Shown here one piece after another: positions 37,009-44,126 of a stretch of DNA of 64,000 bases. The notes under the pieces were generated by a model. The model was not told the DNA's origin and made no database searches. It worked only from the letters and a program-made list of their open reading frames with translations. Position 1 is the first letter of the stretch; each line of letters opens with the position of its first letter. Position numbers and translations under genes: made by a program. The stretch comes from JBDSKH01 sp035495435 (GTDB taxonomy: Bacteria > Actinomycetota > Actinomycetes > Actinomycetales > Microbacteriaceae). The stretch covers positions 1 to 64,000 of the forward strand of contig DATJFV010000068.1 in NCBI GenBank assembly GCA_035495435.1, written 5' to 3'.

Positions 37009-38060
37009 CCGGCCCCACCGTGATCCTCGATCTCGACGCATTCCGCCACAACGTGCGCACGCTGGCGCAGTTGGCGGCACCCGCCCGCTGCATGATCGCC
37101 GTGAAGGCGAATGCCTACGGGCACGGCATGGTGCCGTTCGCCCGCGCTGCCGTTGAGGCCGGCGCGCAGGCACTCGCGGTTCTCGAGGTTCCGGCCGGCC
37201 TGGAATTGCGGGCTGCGGGGGTCGACGTGTCACTGTTCGCCTGGCTCCACGGTGAGCAGACCGACTTCTCGGCGGCGATCGCAGGCGACATCGAGCTCGG
37301 TGTCTCGTCCCTGATCGAGCTGAATCGCATCCTGGCGGCCGTCGAGGATGTGCCCGCTGCCGTGCACCTCAAGATCGACACGGGGCTGCACCGCAACGGT
37401 GCGAGCCCCGAGGACTGGCCTGCGCTTGTCTCCGCGGCACGCGAGGCCGAGATCGCCGGCAGGGTGCGCATCGCCGGCCTCTGGTCGCACCTGGCCGACG
37501 CCTCCCCCGAAGACGATGCGGCGGCTTTGGCGGAATTCCGTGCTGCGGTCGCGGTCGCCGCAGGGCTCGGGGTCGAGGACCCGTTCCTTCATCTGGCGGC
37601 GAGTTCGGCCGGCATCCGCGAACCCGAGGCGCGGTTCGACCAGGTGCGCTTCGGCATCGCGGCCTACGGCATCTCGCCGTTCGATGACGTCGACGGCCGC
37701 GGGCTCGGGCTTCGGCCGGTGATGACGGCGCGGGCCCCCGTGCTCGCTGTGGACGATGGCCGGGCGGTCCTCGCCGCCGGCTCGGCGGACGGCGTGCCGC
37801 CCTCGGTGCTCGGACCGTCGGGCTCAGGCGCGTGGGTGCTGCTGGGCGGGGTTCGACGCGAGATCGTCGAGATCGGTGTGGACACCCTCGAGGTCGACCT
37901 GGGCGAGGGTACGGCCCGAGCCGGGGATGTCGCGACGCTCTTCGGTGCAGGCGATGATGGCGAGCCGACCGCCGAGGAGTGGGCGGCCTGGGCCGGCACC
38001 GTCGGAGACGAGATCGTCGCCCGGGCGTCGACCCGGGGCGAGCGCATCCTCCGCGGATAG
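37005..38060 (+). CDS. Alanine racemase-like protein: complete PLP barrel, degenerate C-terminal domain
   Basis: 351 residues, ATG overlapping the previous stop (ATGA). The barrel is complete: PLP Lys34 in AVKANAYGHG, substrate-binding Arg130 in KIDTGLHRNG, His162 in GLWSHLAD, Ser200-201 in LAASSAG, and Arg215 in FDQVRFGIAAYG. The C-terminal domain is eroded: the VSYG Tyr segment is missing, the GYADG motif is reduced to AAGSADGVPPSV, the MDQ motif reads GVDT, and the usual Tyr near the end is Asp335. So it has the Lys half of the chemistry without the Tyr half. Substrate could be Ala or another amino acid. Confidence 0.85.
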   Translation: MTGPTVILDLDAFRHNVRTLAQLAAPARCMIAVKANAYGHGMVPFARAAVEAGAQALAVLEVPAGLELRAAGVDVSLFAWLHGEQTDFSAAIAGDIELGVSSLIELNRILAAVEDVPAAVHLKIDTGLHRNGASPEDWPALVSAAREAEIAGRVRIAGLWSHLADASPEDDAAALAEFRAAVAVAAGLGVEDPFLHLAASSAGIREPEARFDQVRFGIAAYGISPFDDVDGRGLGLRPVMTARAPVLAVDDGRAVLAAGSADGVPPSVLGPSGSGAWVLLGGVRREIVEIGVDTLEVDLGEGTARAGDVATLFGAGDDGEPTAEEWAAWAGTVGDEIVARASTRGERILRG

Positions 38061-38081
38061 GCGGGGCGACTGCCGCCGCCG

Positions 38082-38774
38082 TCAGAGACGCGAGCGAATC
38101 GCCGCGCGAGCACGCTGAGCGTAGTCATCCGCGACGTGCAGGGCATCTGCCGCTTCCCCGAGTACGACACCCGCGCGCGCGGCAGCCGCCTCGAGCAGCC
38201 GGTCGGCCCACGTCGGGTTCATGGGCAGGAACGGGCCGTGCAGATTGGTGCCGATGACGGCGCCCGCGGCGAGGCCGTCGACAGAGGAACCCAGTCGCAC
38301 GAGCGGGGCGACCCCGTCATCCACCAGGTATTCGGCCCCGTAGTTGACGAACCCCGCGACCTCGCCGAGATCCGACTCCCCCGCGACCTCCCCGACGGTA
38401 CGCGTCGCCGTCACCCGTGCCGTGGAGGGCAGCACACCGGCGCCCTCCGAAACGCTGCCGTCGAGCTCGGTCACTTCTCGACCCAGCAGTTGCCAACCGG
38501 CCGCGATCGCCAAGAAGGGCACACCGTCGCTCGCCCACGCGCGCAGCGCATCCGCGTGCCGGGCGACATCAGCATGCAGCGGCCGCCGCGCCGACGCCGG
38601 GCCGCTGCCGACATGGACGAGGTCTGCGTCGGCGGGCAGCGACTCCCCCGCACCGACGTCGACCACCTCGACCGGCGCGCCGCGCCACTCCGCTCGGCGC
38701 CGCAGCGCCGTCACGTTGCCGACGTCGCCGTTGATGCCGAGCTCTCGGGGATACAGGTGCACGATACGGATCAT
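38082..38774 (-). CDS. GatD-like glutamine amidotransferase-fold protein without catalytic cysteine
   Basis: 230 residues aligning along their length with GatD, the glutaminase that feeds ammonia to MurT for lipid II amidation. Matching stretches are the N-terminal HLYPRELGINGDVGNVTAL, GFVNYG and GTNLHGPFLPMN (catalytic-type His179). The nucleophile motif, ICGGYQ in GatD, reads IAAGWQ here: Ala91 replaces Cys, and the whole protein contains no cysteine. It therefore cannot hydrolyse glutamine by the usual route. Its ATG overlaps the stop of the MurT-like gene (ATGA). Probably a structural or substrate-binding subunit of the ligase. Confidence 0.8.
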   Translation of the reverse strand: MIRIVHLYPRELGINGDVGNVTALRRRAEWRGAPVEVVDVGAGESLPADADLVHVGSGPASARRPLHADVARHADALRAWASDGVPFLAIAAGWQLLGREVTELDGSVSEGAGVLPSTARVTATRTVGEVAGESDLGEVAGFVNYGAEYLVDDGVAPLVRLGSSVDGLAAGAVIGTNLHGPFLPMNPTWADRLLEAAAARAGVVLGEAADALHVADDYAQRARAAIRSRL

Positions 38775-40045
38775 GGCGCCCCCTCGAGCTCGAGGTACCC
38801 CAGGTGCTTGCGGATCAACATCATCTGCTCGTAGTTGACGATCAACGTCTTACGGCCGGTCGCCGGAGCGGGCAGCGCGAGGAAGCGTTCGAGCGCGGGG
38901 CCGAGCTCGGGGACAACCGCTTCCACAGCGATGCCGTCGTAGGCGAAGCGAGTCGCGAACTGCCAGCATTTGCTGCCGGTCACCACGTCGACGTGGGCGA
39001 TGCGCGAGAAATCGGTGCCGTACACCCAGGACGGGTCAGGGGTGCCCTCATCGACGGCGACCATGACCTGCTCCGGGGTGGCCGGCAGCGCGTCGAGGTT
39101 CACCTGCATGCTGGGCGGGTTCTTCATCATCAGCAGCTCGAGCTCTTCGCCGCCGGGCGTCCGGATCACCTCTCCGCGCCCGTACACCGTCTGCATGCTC
39201 GCCACACCGCGAGCCGCGGCCTCGGGATCGAAACGCTCGCCCAGGAGGGCGCGCGCCATCGCGAACGCGGCTCCGGCATCCACCGCGTTATGGAGCCCGC
39301 GCGCCGGCAACGTCACCTCGACGGCGCGGCCATCGACGGCGATCGTCGCGCGATCACCGGATGCCGCGGTCACCCGCGTGCGCGCGTCGAGCCCCGCGGG
39401 GGCCGCCCCCGCCAGCGCGGGATTGTCGCCGCGGGCCAGCCACGACGAGGTCGCGAGCAGGTCGGCGGCGAGGGCGAAGGAGCTCAGCTCCGCTCCTCGA
39501 CCGGATAGCCGCGCGGCCAGCGCCACGAGATTGTGGTCGTCGGCGTTCACCACCAGATGACGGGTCGCCACCCCGGCGAACGATTCGAGCATGCCCACGA
39601 CCCGGTCGGGCTCGTAGAAGCGGTTCAGTTGATCGACCTGCACGTTGATGAGCAGCACGCTGTGCGGAACGAGGCGTTTCGCCAGCCCCGGTCCGAAGGC
39701 CTCGTCGACCTCGAGCACCGCGATCTCGTGTCGCAAGCGACCGTCGAGCGGAGCGTCGGCCAGCACCGCCGAGGCGATGCCCTGCGGCAGGTTCGCCCCG
39801 GAGGGGTTGGTGAAGACGTCGACTCCGTGGGCTCGCAGCACGTTCACCAGCATTTGCGTGGTGGTGGACTTGCCGTTGGACCCCGAGACGAACACCACAC
39901 CCAGGGGCAGGCGCTCGACGGCGCGTTGCAGGAAGCGCGGTGCGATCAGCAGCGCGACCCTGCCCGGTATGGCCGAGCCGCCGCCGCGCAGGCGTGCGAG
40001 CACACGGATGGCCCGTCCCGCCAGGACGGCCAGCGCGGTGCGCAC
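38771..40045 (-). CDS. MurT-like Mur ligase lacking the zinc ribbon
   Basis: 424 residues. The Mur-ligase P-loop is intact (FVSGSNGKSTTTQ, about residues 52-64), with LEVDEAFGPGL and NADDHNLVALA following, and the DUF1727/MurT C-terminal domain is recognisable (KNPPSMQVNLDAL, SWVYGTDF). MurT amidates the D-Glu alpha-carboxyl of lipid II with ammonia from GatD. Here the four-cysteine zinc ribbon is gone (only Cys360 exists). The Asp of the usual SW-I-W-D motif is Gly343; I believe that Asp completes the GatD triad. ATP-dependent ligation should remain possible, probably with a different amine donor. Confidence 0.82.
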   Translation of the reverse strand: MRTALAVLAGRAIRVLARLRGGGSAIPGRVALLIAPRFLQRAVERLPLGVVFVSGSNGKSTTTQMLVNVLRAHGVDVFTNPSGANLPQGIASAVLADAPLDGRLRHEIAVLEVDEAFGPGLAKRLVPHSVLLINVQVDQLNRFYEPDRVVGMLESFAGVATRHLVVNADDHNLVALAARLSGRGAELSSFALAADLLATSSWLARGDNPALAGAAPAGLDARTRVTAASGDRATIAVDGRAVEVTLPARGLHNAVDAGAAFAMARALLGERFDPEAAARGVASMQTVYGRGEVIRTPGGEELELLMMKNPPSMQVNLDALPATPEQVMVAVDEGTPDPSWVYGTDFSRIAHVDVVTGSKCWQFATRFAYDGIAVEAVVPELGPALERFLALPAPATGRKTLIVNYEQMMLIRKHLGYLELEGAP

Positions 40046-40051
40046 GCCTCG

Positions 40052-41590
40052 TTACTCCAGGTAGTCGCGCAGCGACTGCGAGCGGGACGGGTGACGCAGC
40101 TTCGCCATCGTCTTGGACTCGATCTGCCGGATGCGCTCACGCGTCACACCGAACGTGTCGCCGATCTGATCCAGCGTCTTCGGCATGCCGTCGCCGAGCC
40201 CGAAGCGCATGCGGATGACACCCGCCTCGCGCTCGCTCAGCGAGTCGAGCAGCGACTCCAGCTGCTTCTGCAGCATGGTGAAACCGACGGCATCCGCCGG
40301 CACGACCGCTTCGGTGTCTTCGATCAGGTCGCCGAACTCGCTGTCGCCGTCTTCGCCGAGCGGGGTGTGCAACGAGATCGGCTCGCGACCGTACTTCTGC
40401 ACCTCGATGACCTTCTCGGGGGTCATGTCGAGCTCGCGGGACAGCTCTTCGGGCGTGGGCTCGCGGCCCAGGTCCTGCAGCATCTGCCGCTGCACTCGGG
40501 CGAGCTTGTTGATGACCTCGACCATGTGAACCGGGATGCGGATGGTGCGCGCCTGGTCGGCCATGGCGCGAGTGATCGCCTGCCGGATCCACCAGGTGGC
40601 ATAGGTGGAGAACTTGAACCCCTTGGTGTAGTCGAACTTCTCGACGGCACGGATGAGGCCCAGGTTGCCCTCCTGGATCAGGTCGAGGAACTGCATGCCG
40701 CGACCCGTGTAGCGCTTCGCGAGAGAGACCACGAGGCGCAGGTTCGCGCCCAGCAGGTGGCTCTTCGCTCGCTGACCGTCACGAGCGACCCAGCCGAGCT
40801 CGCGGCCCAGCTGCGACCGCTTCTCCGCCTCGGTCATGTGCGACAGCTTTTCTTCGGCGAAGAGCCCCGCCTCGATGCGCATCGCGAGCTCGACCTCTTC
40901 GGCCGCGTTCAGCAGCGCGACCTTTCCGATCTGCTTCAGGTAGTCCTTGACCGGGTCGGCGGTGGCACCGGTGATCGTCGCAGAGTAGACCGGGACCTCG
41001 TCGTCGTCATCGGCGGCCGAGAGCCGGATCGCACCCGTCGGCAGCTCCTCGTGCTCGGCCTCGTCGTCATCCGAGTCGTCGGAATCGTCAGCCCCGGCGA
41101 CCGCCTCCTTGTCGGATGCCGCGGGAGCCTCGTCGTCGTCGCCGTCGGTGTCGGTGTCGTCGGCCGCGGTGTCGTCGGTGTCGTCATCGCCCTCGAGCTC
41201 AGTGACGTCGACGTCCTCGATGTCGTCGTCGTCGGTGGCGTCGTCCGCCGCCGCGCCCTTCGCCGGTGCGGACTTGACCGCGGGCTTGCCGGCCTTGGCG
41301 GGCGCCTTCGCAGCCGCCTTCGGCGTGCTCGTCTTCGACGTCGTCGCGGATGCGGCGGTGCCCTTCGCGGACGGCTTGGTGGGGGTCTTGGTTGCAGTAC
41401 TCGTCGGGGACTCTTTCTTCGTGGTGGCGGACGGAGCCTTGGCCGCGGCCTTCGCCGGAGCCTTGGCAGCAGTCGTCGTGGTCGCAGTCGTCTTGGGCGC
41501 GGCGGCCTTACCGGCCGGCGCCGTGCGCGACGAGGCGGTGCGGTCGTCCTTGACCGTGTCGCTCGTCTTCGTCGTGGAGCGGGTGGGCAT
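40052..41590 (-). CDS. sigA: RNA polymerase primary sigma factor
   Basis: 512 residues from ATG 41590 with GGAAGGGG upstream. Regions 1.2 to 4.2 are complete: DPVKDYLKQIGKVALL, NLRLVVSLAKRYTGRGM, DLIQEGNLGLIRAVEKFDY, the -10 reading helix FSTYATWWIRQAI, and the region 4.2 -35 helix TRERIRQIESKTMAKLRHPSR. About 200 N-terminal residues are low complexity: first Ala/Lys/Thr/Pro-rich, then strongly acidic, as in other actinobacterial HrdB/SigA proteins. A GATAAT hexamer on the minus strand at 41684-41689 may be its -10. It is the housekeeping sigma factor, binding core RNA polymerase. Confidence 0.97.
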   Translation of the reverse strand: MPTRSTTKTSDTVKDDRTASSRTAPAGKAAAPKTTATTTTAAKAPAKAAAKAPSATTKKESPTSTATKTPTKPSAKGTAASATTSKTSTPKAAAKAPAKAGKPAVKSAPAKGAAADDATDDDDIEDVDVTELEGDDDTDDTAADDTDTDGDDDEAPAASDKEAVAGADDSDDSDDDEAEHEELPTGAIRLSAADDDDEVPVYSATITGATADPVKDYLKQIGKVALLNAAEEVELAMRIEAGLFAEEKLSHMTEAEKRSQLGRELGWVARDGQRAKSHLLGANLRLVVSLAKRYTGRGMQFLDLIQEGNLGLIRAVEKFDYTKGFKFSTYATWWIRQAITRAMADQARTIRIPVHMVEVINKLARVQRQMLQDLGREPTPEELSRELDMTPEKVIEVQKYGREPISLHTPLGEDGDSEFGDLIEDTEAVVPADAVGFTMLQKQLESLLDSLSEREAGVIRMRFGLGDGMPKTLDQIGDTFGVTRERIRQIESKTMAKLRHPSRSQSLRDYLE

Positions 41591-41712
41591 GCTGACCCCT
41601 TCCGGGTGCATCTGGGCATTACAAGGACCCATGTCAAGTCCCCTGAATCGAAAGCAGGGGGCCCAACCGGGTCCTGAAAGATAATTATCGCACAGTCCGG
41701 GGAACGTACCGT

Positions 41713-43041
41713 TCAGTTCCCCGCTGCGGGCGGACGCCGGTTCCGCCGGGCTCTGAAGAGTGCAACCCAGAGCGGGGCTATCTGTATTCCCTCGAGTTCG
41801 AACATCCGGCGCCGGGTGCTGCGCCGGGCCGCCAGCAGACCGACCACGCCGGCCGCGATGATCGCCACCGGCACCAGGAACGCCAGACGGAAGCCGTCCA
41901 GGCTGTACAGCGCCGCCCCGGTGCCGCCGGCCGACCGCACCGCGTCGAGCACAACTCCCACGCCGAACACAGCGACGAAGCCGCCCAGGAATCCCCCGGT
42001 GTTGACGAAGCCCGACGCCGAGCCGAGGGCGTGCGAGGGGTTGAACGAGCGCACCACGTCGAACGCGACGAGCGAACCGGGACCTCCCATTCCGATCGCC
42101 AGGTAGAGCGCGGCGACCAGGGGAACCGGCGGAGGGCCGGGCCAGAGGATCAGTGCCAGCCAGAGCCCCAGGATCATCGCCACGACGCTCAGAACCAGAT
42201 TGCTGCGCCGCAGGGGAAAGCGTGCAACCAGGTACCCGATCACCGGGCCGGCGATCACCGTGCCCACCACGAGCAACGAGAAGATGCCGGCCGCCGCCCC
42301 CACCTCGAGCCCGAGCCCCGCGACCAGGAACGGGTACCCCCACATCAGGCCCATCACGGTGGGAGCGGTACCCGCCACCAGATGCACCCAGAACGCCAGC
42401 TGAGTGCCGGGACGCCGCACGGTTGCGCCGAGCTGGCGCAGGACTCCGCCCGTGGGAACAGGACTGGTGAGCGGGGGCGGTTCGCCCGGCCGGACGAGGG
42501 CGAGGGCGACCGTCGCGCCCAGCAGCGAGAACCCGCTCGCGACCAGCAGGGCGGGCTGCCATCCGGTGGCCCCGAGCAGCAAAGCGAACGGCACGGTCGC
42601 GATCAGCTGACCGAGCTGCCCCAGCATCCCGACCCACTGAGCGAGCTGGGGAAGGATGCGCCCGCTGAACCAATTGGGCAGCAGGCGGATCACCGACACG
42701 AACGTGAACGCGTCGCCGATACCGACCAGCACCCGCGCGGCGAGGACCACCCCGAAAGCGGGCGCCACCGCGAGCAACAACTGGCCGGTGGCCATGACGA
42801 AGCCGCCGGCCACGATCAGCGTGCGTGGGCCGATGCGGTCGGCCAGCACCCCGACGGGGATCTGGAGGGCCGCGTACACGATGATCTGCAGGACGGCGAC
42901 GCTCGAGATCGTGGCGGCGCTGACATCGAATCGATGCGTCGCCTCGACGCCGGCCACGCCGAACGAGGTGCGCTGCGACACCCCCACGATGTAGGCGAAC
43001 ACCGCCCCGGCGAACACGATCCAGGAGCGCCGGCTGTTCAC
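41713..43041 (-). CDS. MFS transporter
   Basis: 442 residues from GTG 43041 with 12 predicted helices. MFS features include PVGVLADRIGPRTLIVAG between helices 2 and 3 and the repeat-like GYLVARFPLRRSNLVLS between helices 8 and 9. GPGSLVAFDVVRSFNPSHALGSAS resembles anion/organic-acid type MFS members. The substrate cannot be predicted. A leaderless TACCCT -10 lies 6 nt before the start, directly next to the repeated element at 43056. It is located between sigA and the PAC2 gene on the same strand. Confidence 0.88.
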   Translation of the reverse strand: MNSRRSWIVFAGAVFAYIVGVSQRTSFGVAGVEATHRFDVSAATISSVAVLQIIVYAALQIPVGVLADRIGPRTLIVAGGFVMATGQLLLAVAPAFGVVLAARVLVGIGDAFTFVSVIRLLPNWFSGRILPQLAQWVGMLGQLGQLIATVPFALLLGATGWQPALLVASGFSLLGATVALALVRPGEPPPLTSPVPTGGVLRQLGATVRRPGTQLAFWVHLVAGTAPTVMGLMWGYPFLVAGLGLEVGAAAGIFSLLVVGTVIAGPVIGYLVARFPLRRSNLVLSVVAMILGLWLALILWPGPPPVPLVAALYLAIGMGGPGSLVAFDVVRSFNPSHALGSASGFVNTGGFLGGFVAVFGVGVVLDAVRSAGGTGAALYSLDGFRLAFLVPVAIIAAGVVGLLAARRSTRRRMFELEGIQIAPLWVALFRARRNRRPPAAGN

Positions 43042-43047
43042 GAGTTC

Positions 43048-43053
43048 AGGGTA
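43048..43053 (-). promoter_or_regulatory. Leaderless -10 element of the MFS gene
   Basis: TACCCT on the minus strand ends 6 nt before GTG 43041 and abuts the repeat element. Confidence 0.35.
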
Positions 43054-43055
43054 CG

Positions 43056-43128
43056 GGTCTCGATACGCCCGCTGCGCGGGCTACTCGACCGGCGGAGGAT
43101 GCTGCGCTGGCTACTCGACCGGCGGAGG
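43056..43128. repeat. REP-like intergenic palindromic element with partial duplication
   Basis: GGTCTCGATACGCCCGCTGC begins a 35-bp unit containing the stem GCCCGC-TGC-GCGGGC and ending CTACTCGACC. A 20-bp segment, GGCTACTCGACCGGCGGAGG, then occurs twice, at 43079-43098 and 43109-43128. From memory, this unit recurs in many Microbacteriaceae intergenic regions. It lies immediately after the PAC2 stop codon. Confidence 0.6.
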
Positions 43129-44034
43129 TCAGCCCTCGTTGCGTTCGGCGAGGAAGCGCTCGAGCTCGGCGGCGATCTCGTCTCCGCGCGGTACCTCGCC
43201 GTCTTCATCCACCAGCGGCGACGGCAGAGCGTTCTCTTCCATATAGGAGTCGTGCCGCTCTTCGAGGGTTCCGACGAGCTTCTGCAGCTCGGAGTTCTTC
43301 TCGATCTGGTCGTCGACCTTGACGAGGAACTCGCGATTCTCTTCGCGCAACTGGTCCGTCGGGAAGATCAGGCCGGTCGCGGCGCTGATGCTCTCGAGCG
43401 CGCTGACCGCGGCCTGCGGGTACTCGGTGTCGGCGAGGTAGTGCGGGATCAGCAGCACGAACCCGGCCGTCGGATGGCCCACCTCCGAAAGGCGGTACTC
43501 GAGCAGGTGCAGCGCGTTCGTCGGCACCTGGGTGCGCGGCCGCCAGATCGACATCGCATCGATGAGGTCGGTGCGGTTGCCGCTGACCGTGACGCCGATC
43601 GGTCGAGTGTGCGGTGTCGGCATCGGGATGGCATGCACCCAGGTGGTGTCCTTCACTCCGTAGCGCTCGACGAGCTGCATAACGGCACGCGTGAAGCCCT
43701 CCCACTGGAAGTCCGGTTCGAACCCGGTCAGCAGCAGGAATGGCTGACCGAGCTCGTCTTTGGCCAGGTACAGCGAGAGCTTCGCCGGCTTGTAGTCGGT
43801 GAGGTGGTCGTGCACGAAGGACATCGTCGGACGGCGAGCGCGGTAGTCCAGAAGCGCGTCGGTGTCGAACTGCACGATCTCGCGCACGTCGAGGGTATCG
43901 AGCAGGTATTGGCTGAATTGCGTGACGGCCGACCCGGCATCCGAGAAGCCGGTGAGCCCGGCGACGAGATGGAGCCCGCTCGGCACGCTCGACCCGTCCA
44001 GCGACAGGTCGTAGAGACTCTCGGGATCCCGCAT
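43129..44034 (-). CDS. PAC2 family protein
   Basis: 301 residues from ATG 44034 (MRDPESLYDLS), preceded 7 nt upstream by a TAAAAT hexamer. PAC2 proteins share the fold of the eukaryotic proteasome-assembly chaperone. Typical stretches: LHLVAGLTGFSDAGSAVTQF, RRPTMSFVHDHLTDY, LLLTGFEPDFQWEGF and VHAIPMPTPHTRPIGVTVSG. The C-terminal third is a charged coiled-coil region (VDDQIEKNSELQKLVGTLEERH). The function is unknown; a proteasome link is only by fold. It is divergent from pepA, with 92 bp between starts. Confidence 0.88.
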   Translation of the reverse strand: MRDPESLYDLSLDGSSVPSGLHLVAGLTGFSDAGSAVTQFSQYLLDTLDVREIVQFDTDALLDYRARRPTMSFVHDHLTDYKPAKLSLYLAKDELGQPFLLLTGFEPDFQWEGFTRAVMQLVERYGVKDTTWVHAIPMPTPHTRPIGVTVSGNRTDLIDAMSIWRPRTQVPTNALHLLEYRLSEVGHPTAGFVLLIPHYLADTEYPQAAVSALESISAATGLIFPTDQLREENREFLVKVDDQIEKNSELQKLVGTLEERHDSYMEENALPSPLVDEDGEVPRGDEIAAELERFLAERNEG

Positions 44035-44114
44035 GGTGCCGATTTTACGGTGGCGTGTCACACAACTGCCGGATCCGCGGGCGCGGTCAGCGACGCTCAG
44101 AGCGAACAGCGGCA

Positions 44115-44120
44115 TACGCT
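44115..44120 (+). promoter_or_regulatory. Leaderless -10 element of pepA
   Basis: TACGCT ends 6 nt before the pepA ATG at 44127. Confidence 0.4.
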
Positions 44121-44126
44121 GACCCC

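Noticed and set aside
36337..38060. The two racemase-like genes as one alanine racemase broken by a frameshift.
   Set aside because: Both proteins begin with their own barrel start (IDLEAF and LDLDAF) and both have a C-terminal domain, so they are two paralogues rather than two halves of one frame.
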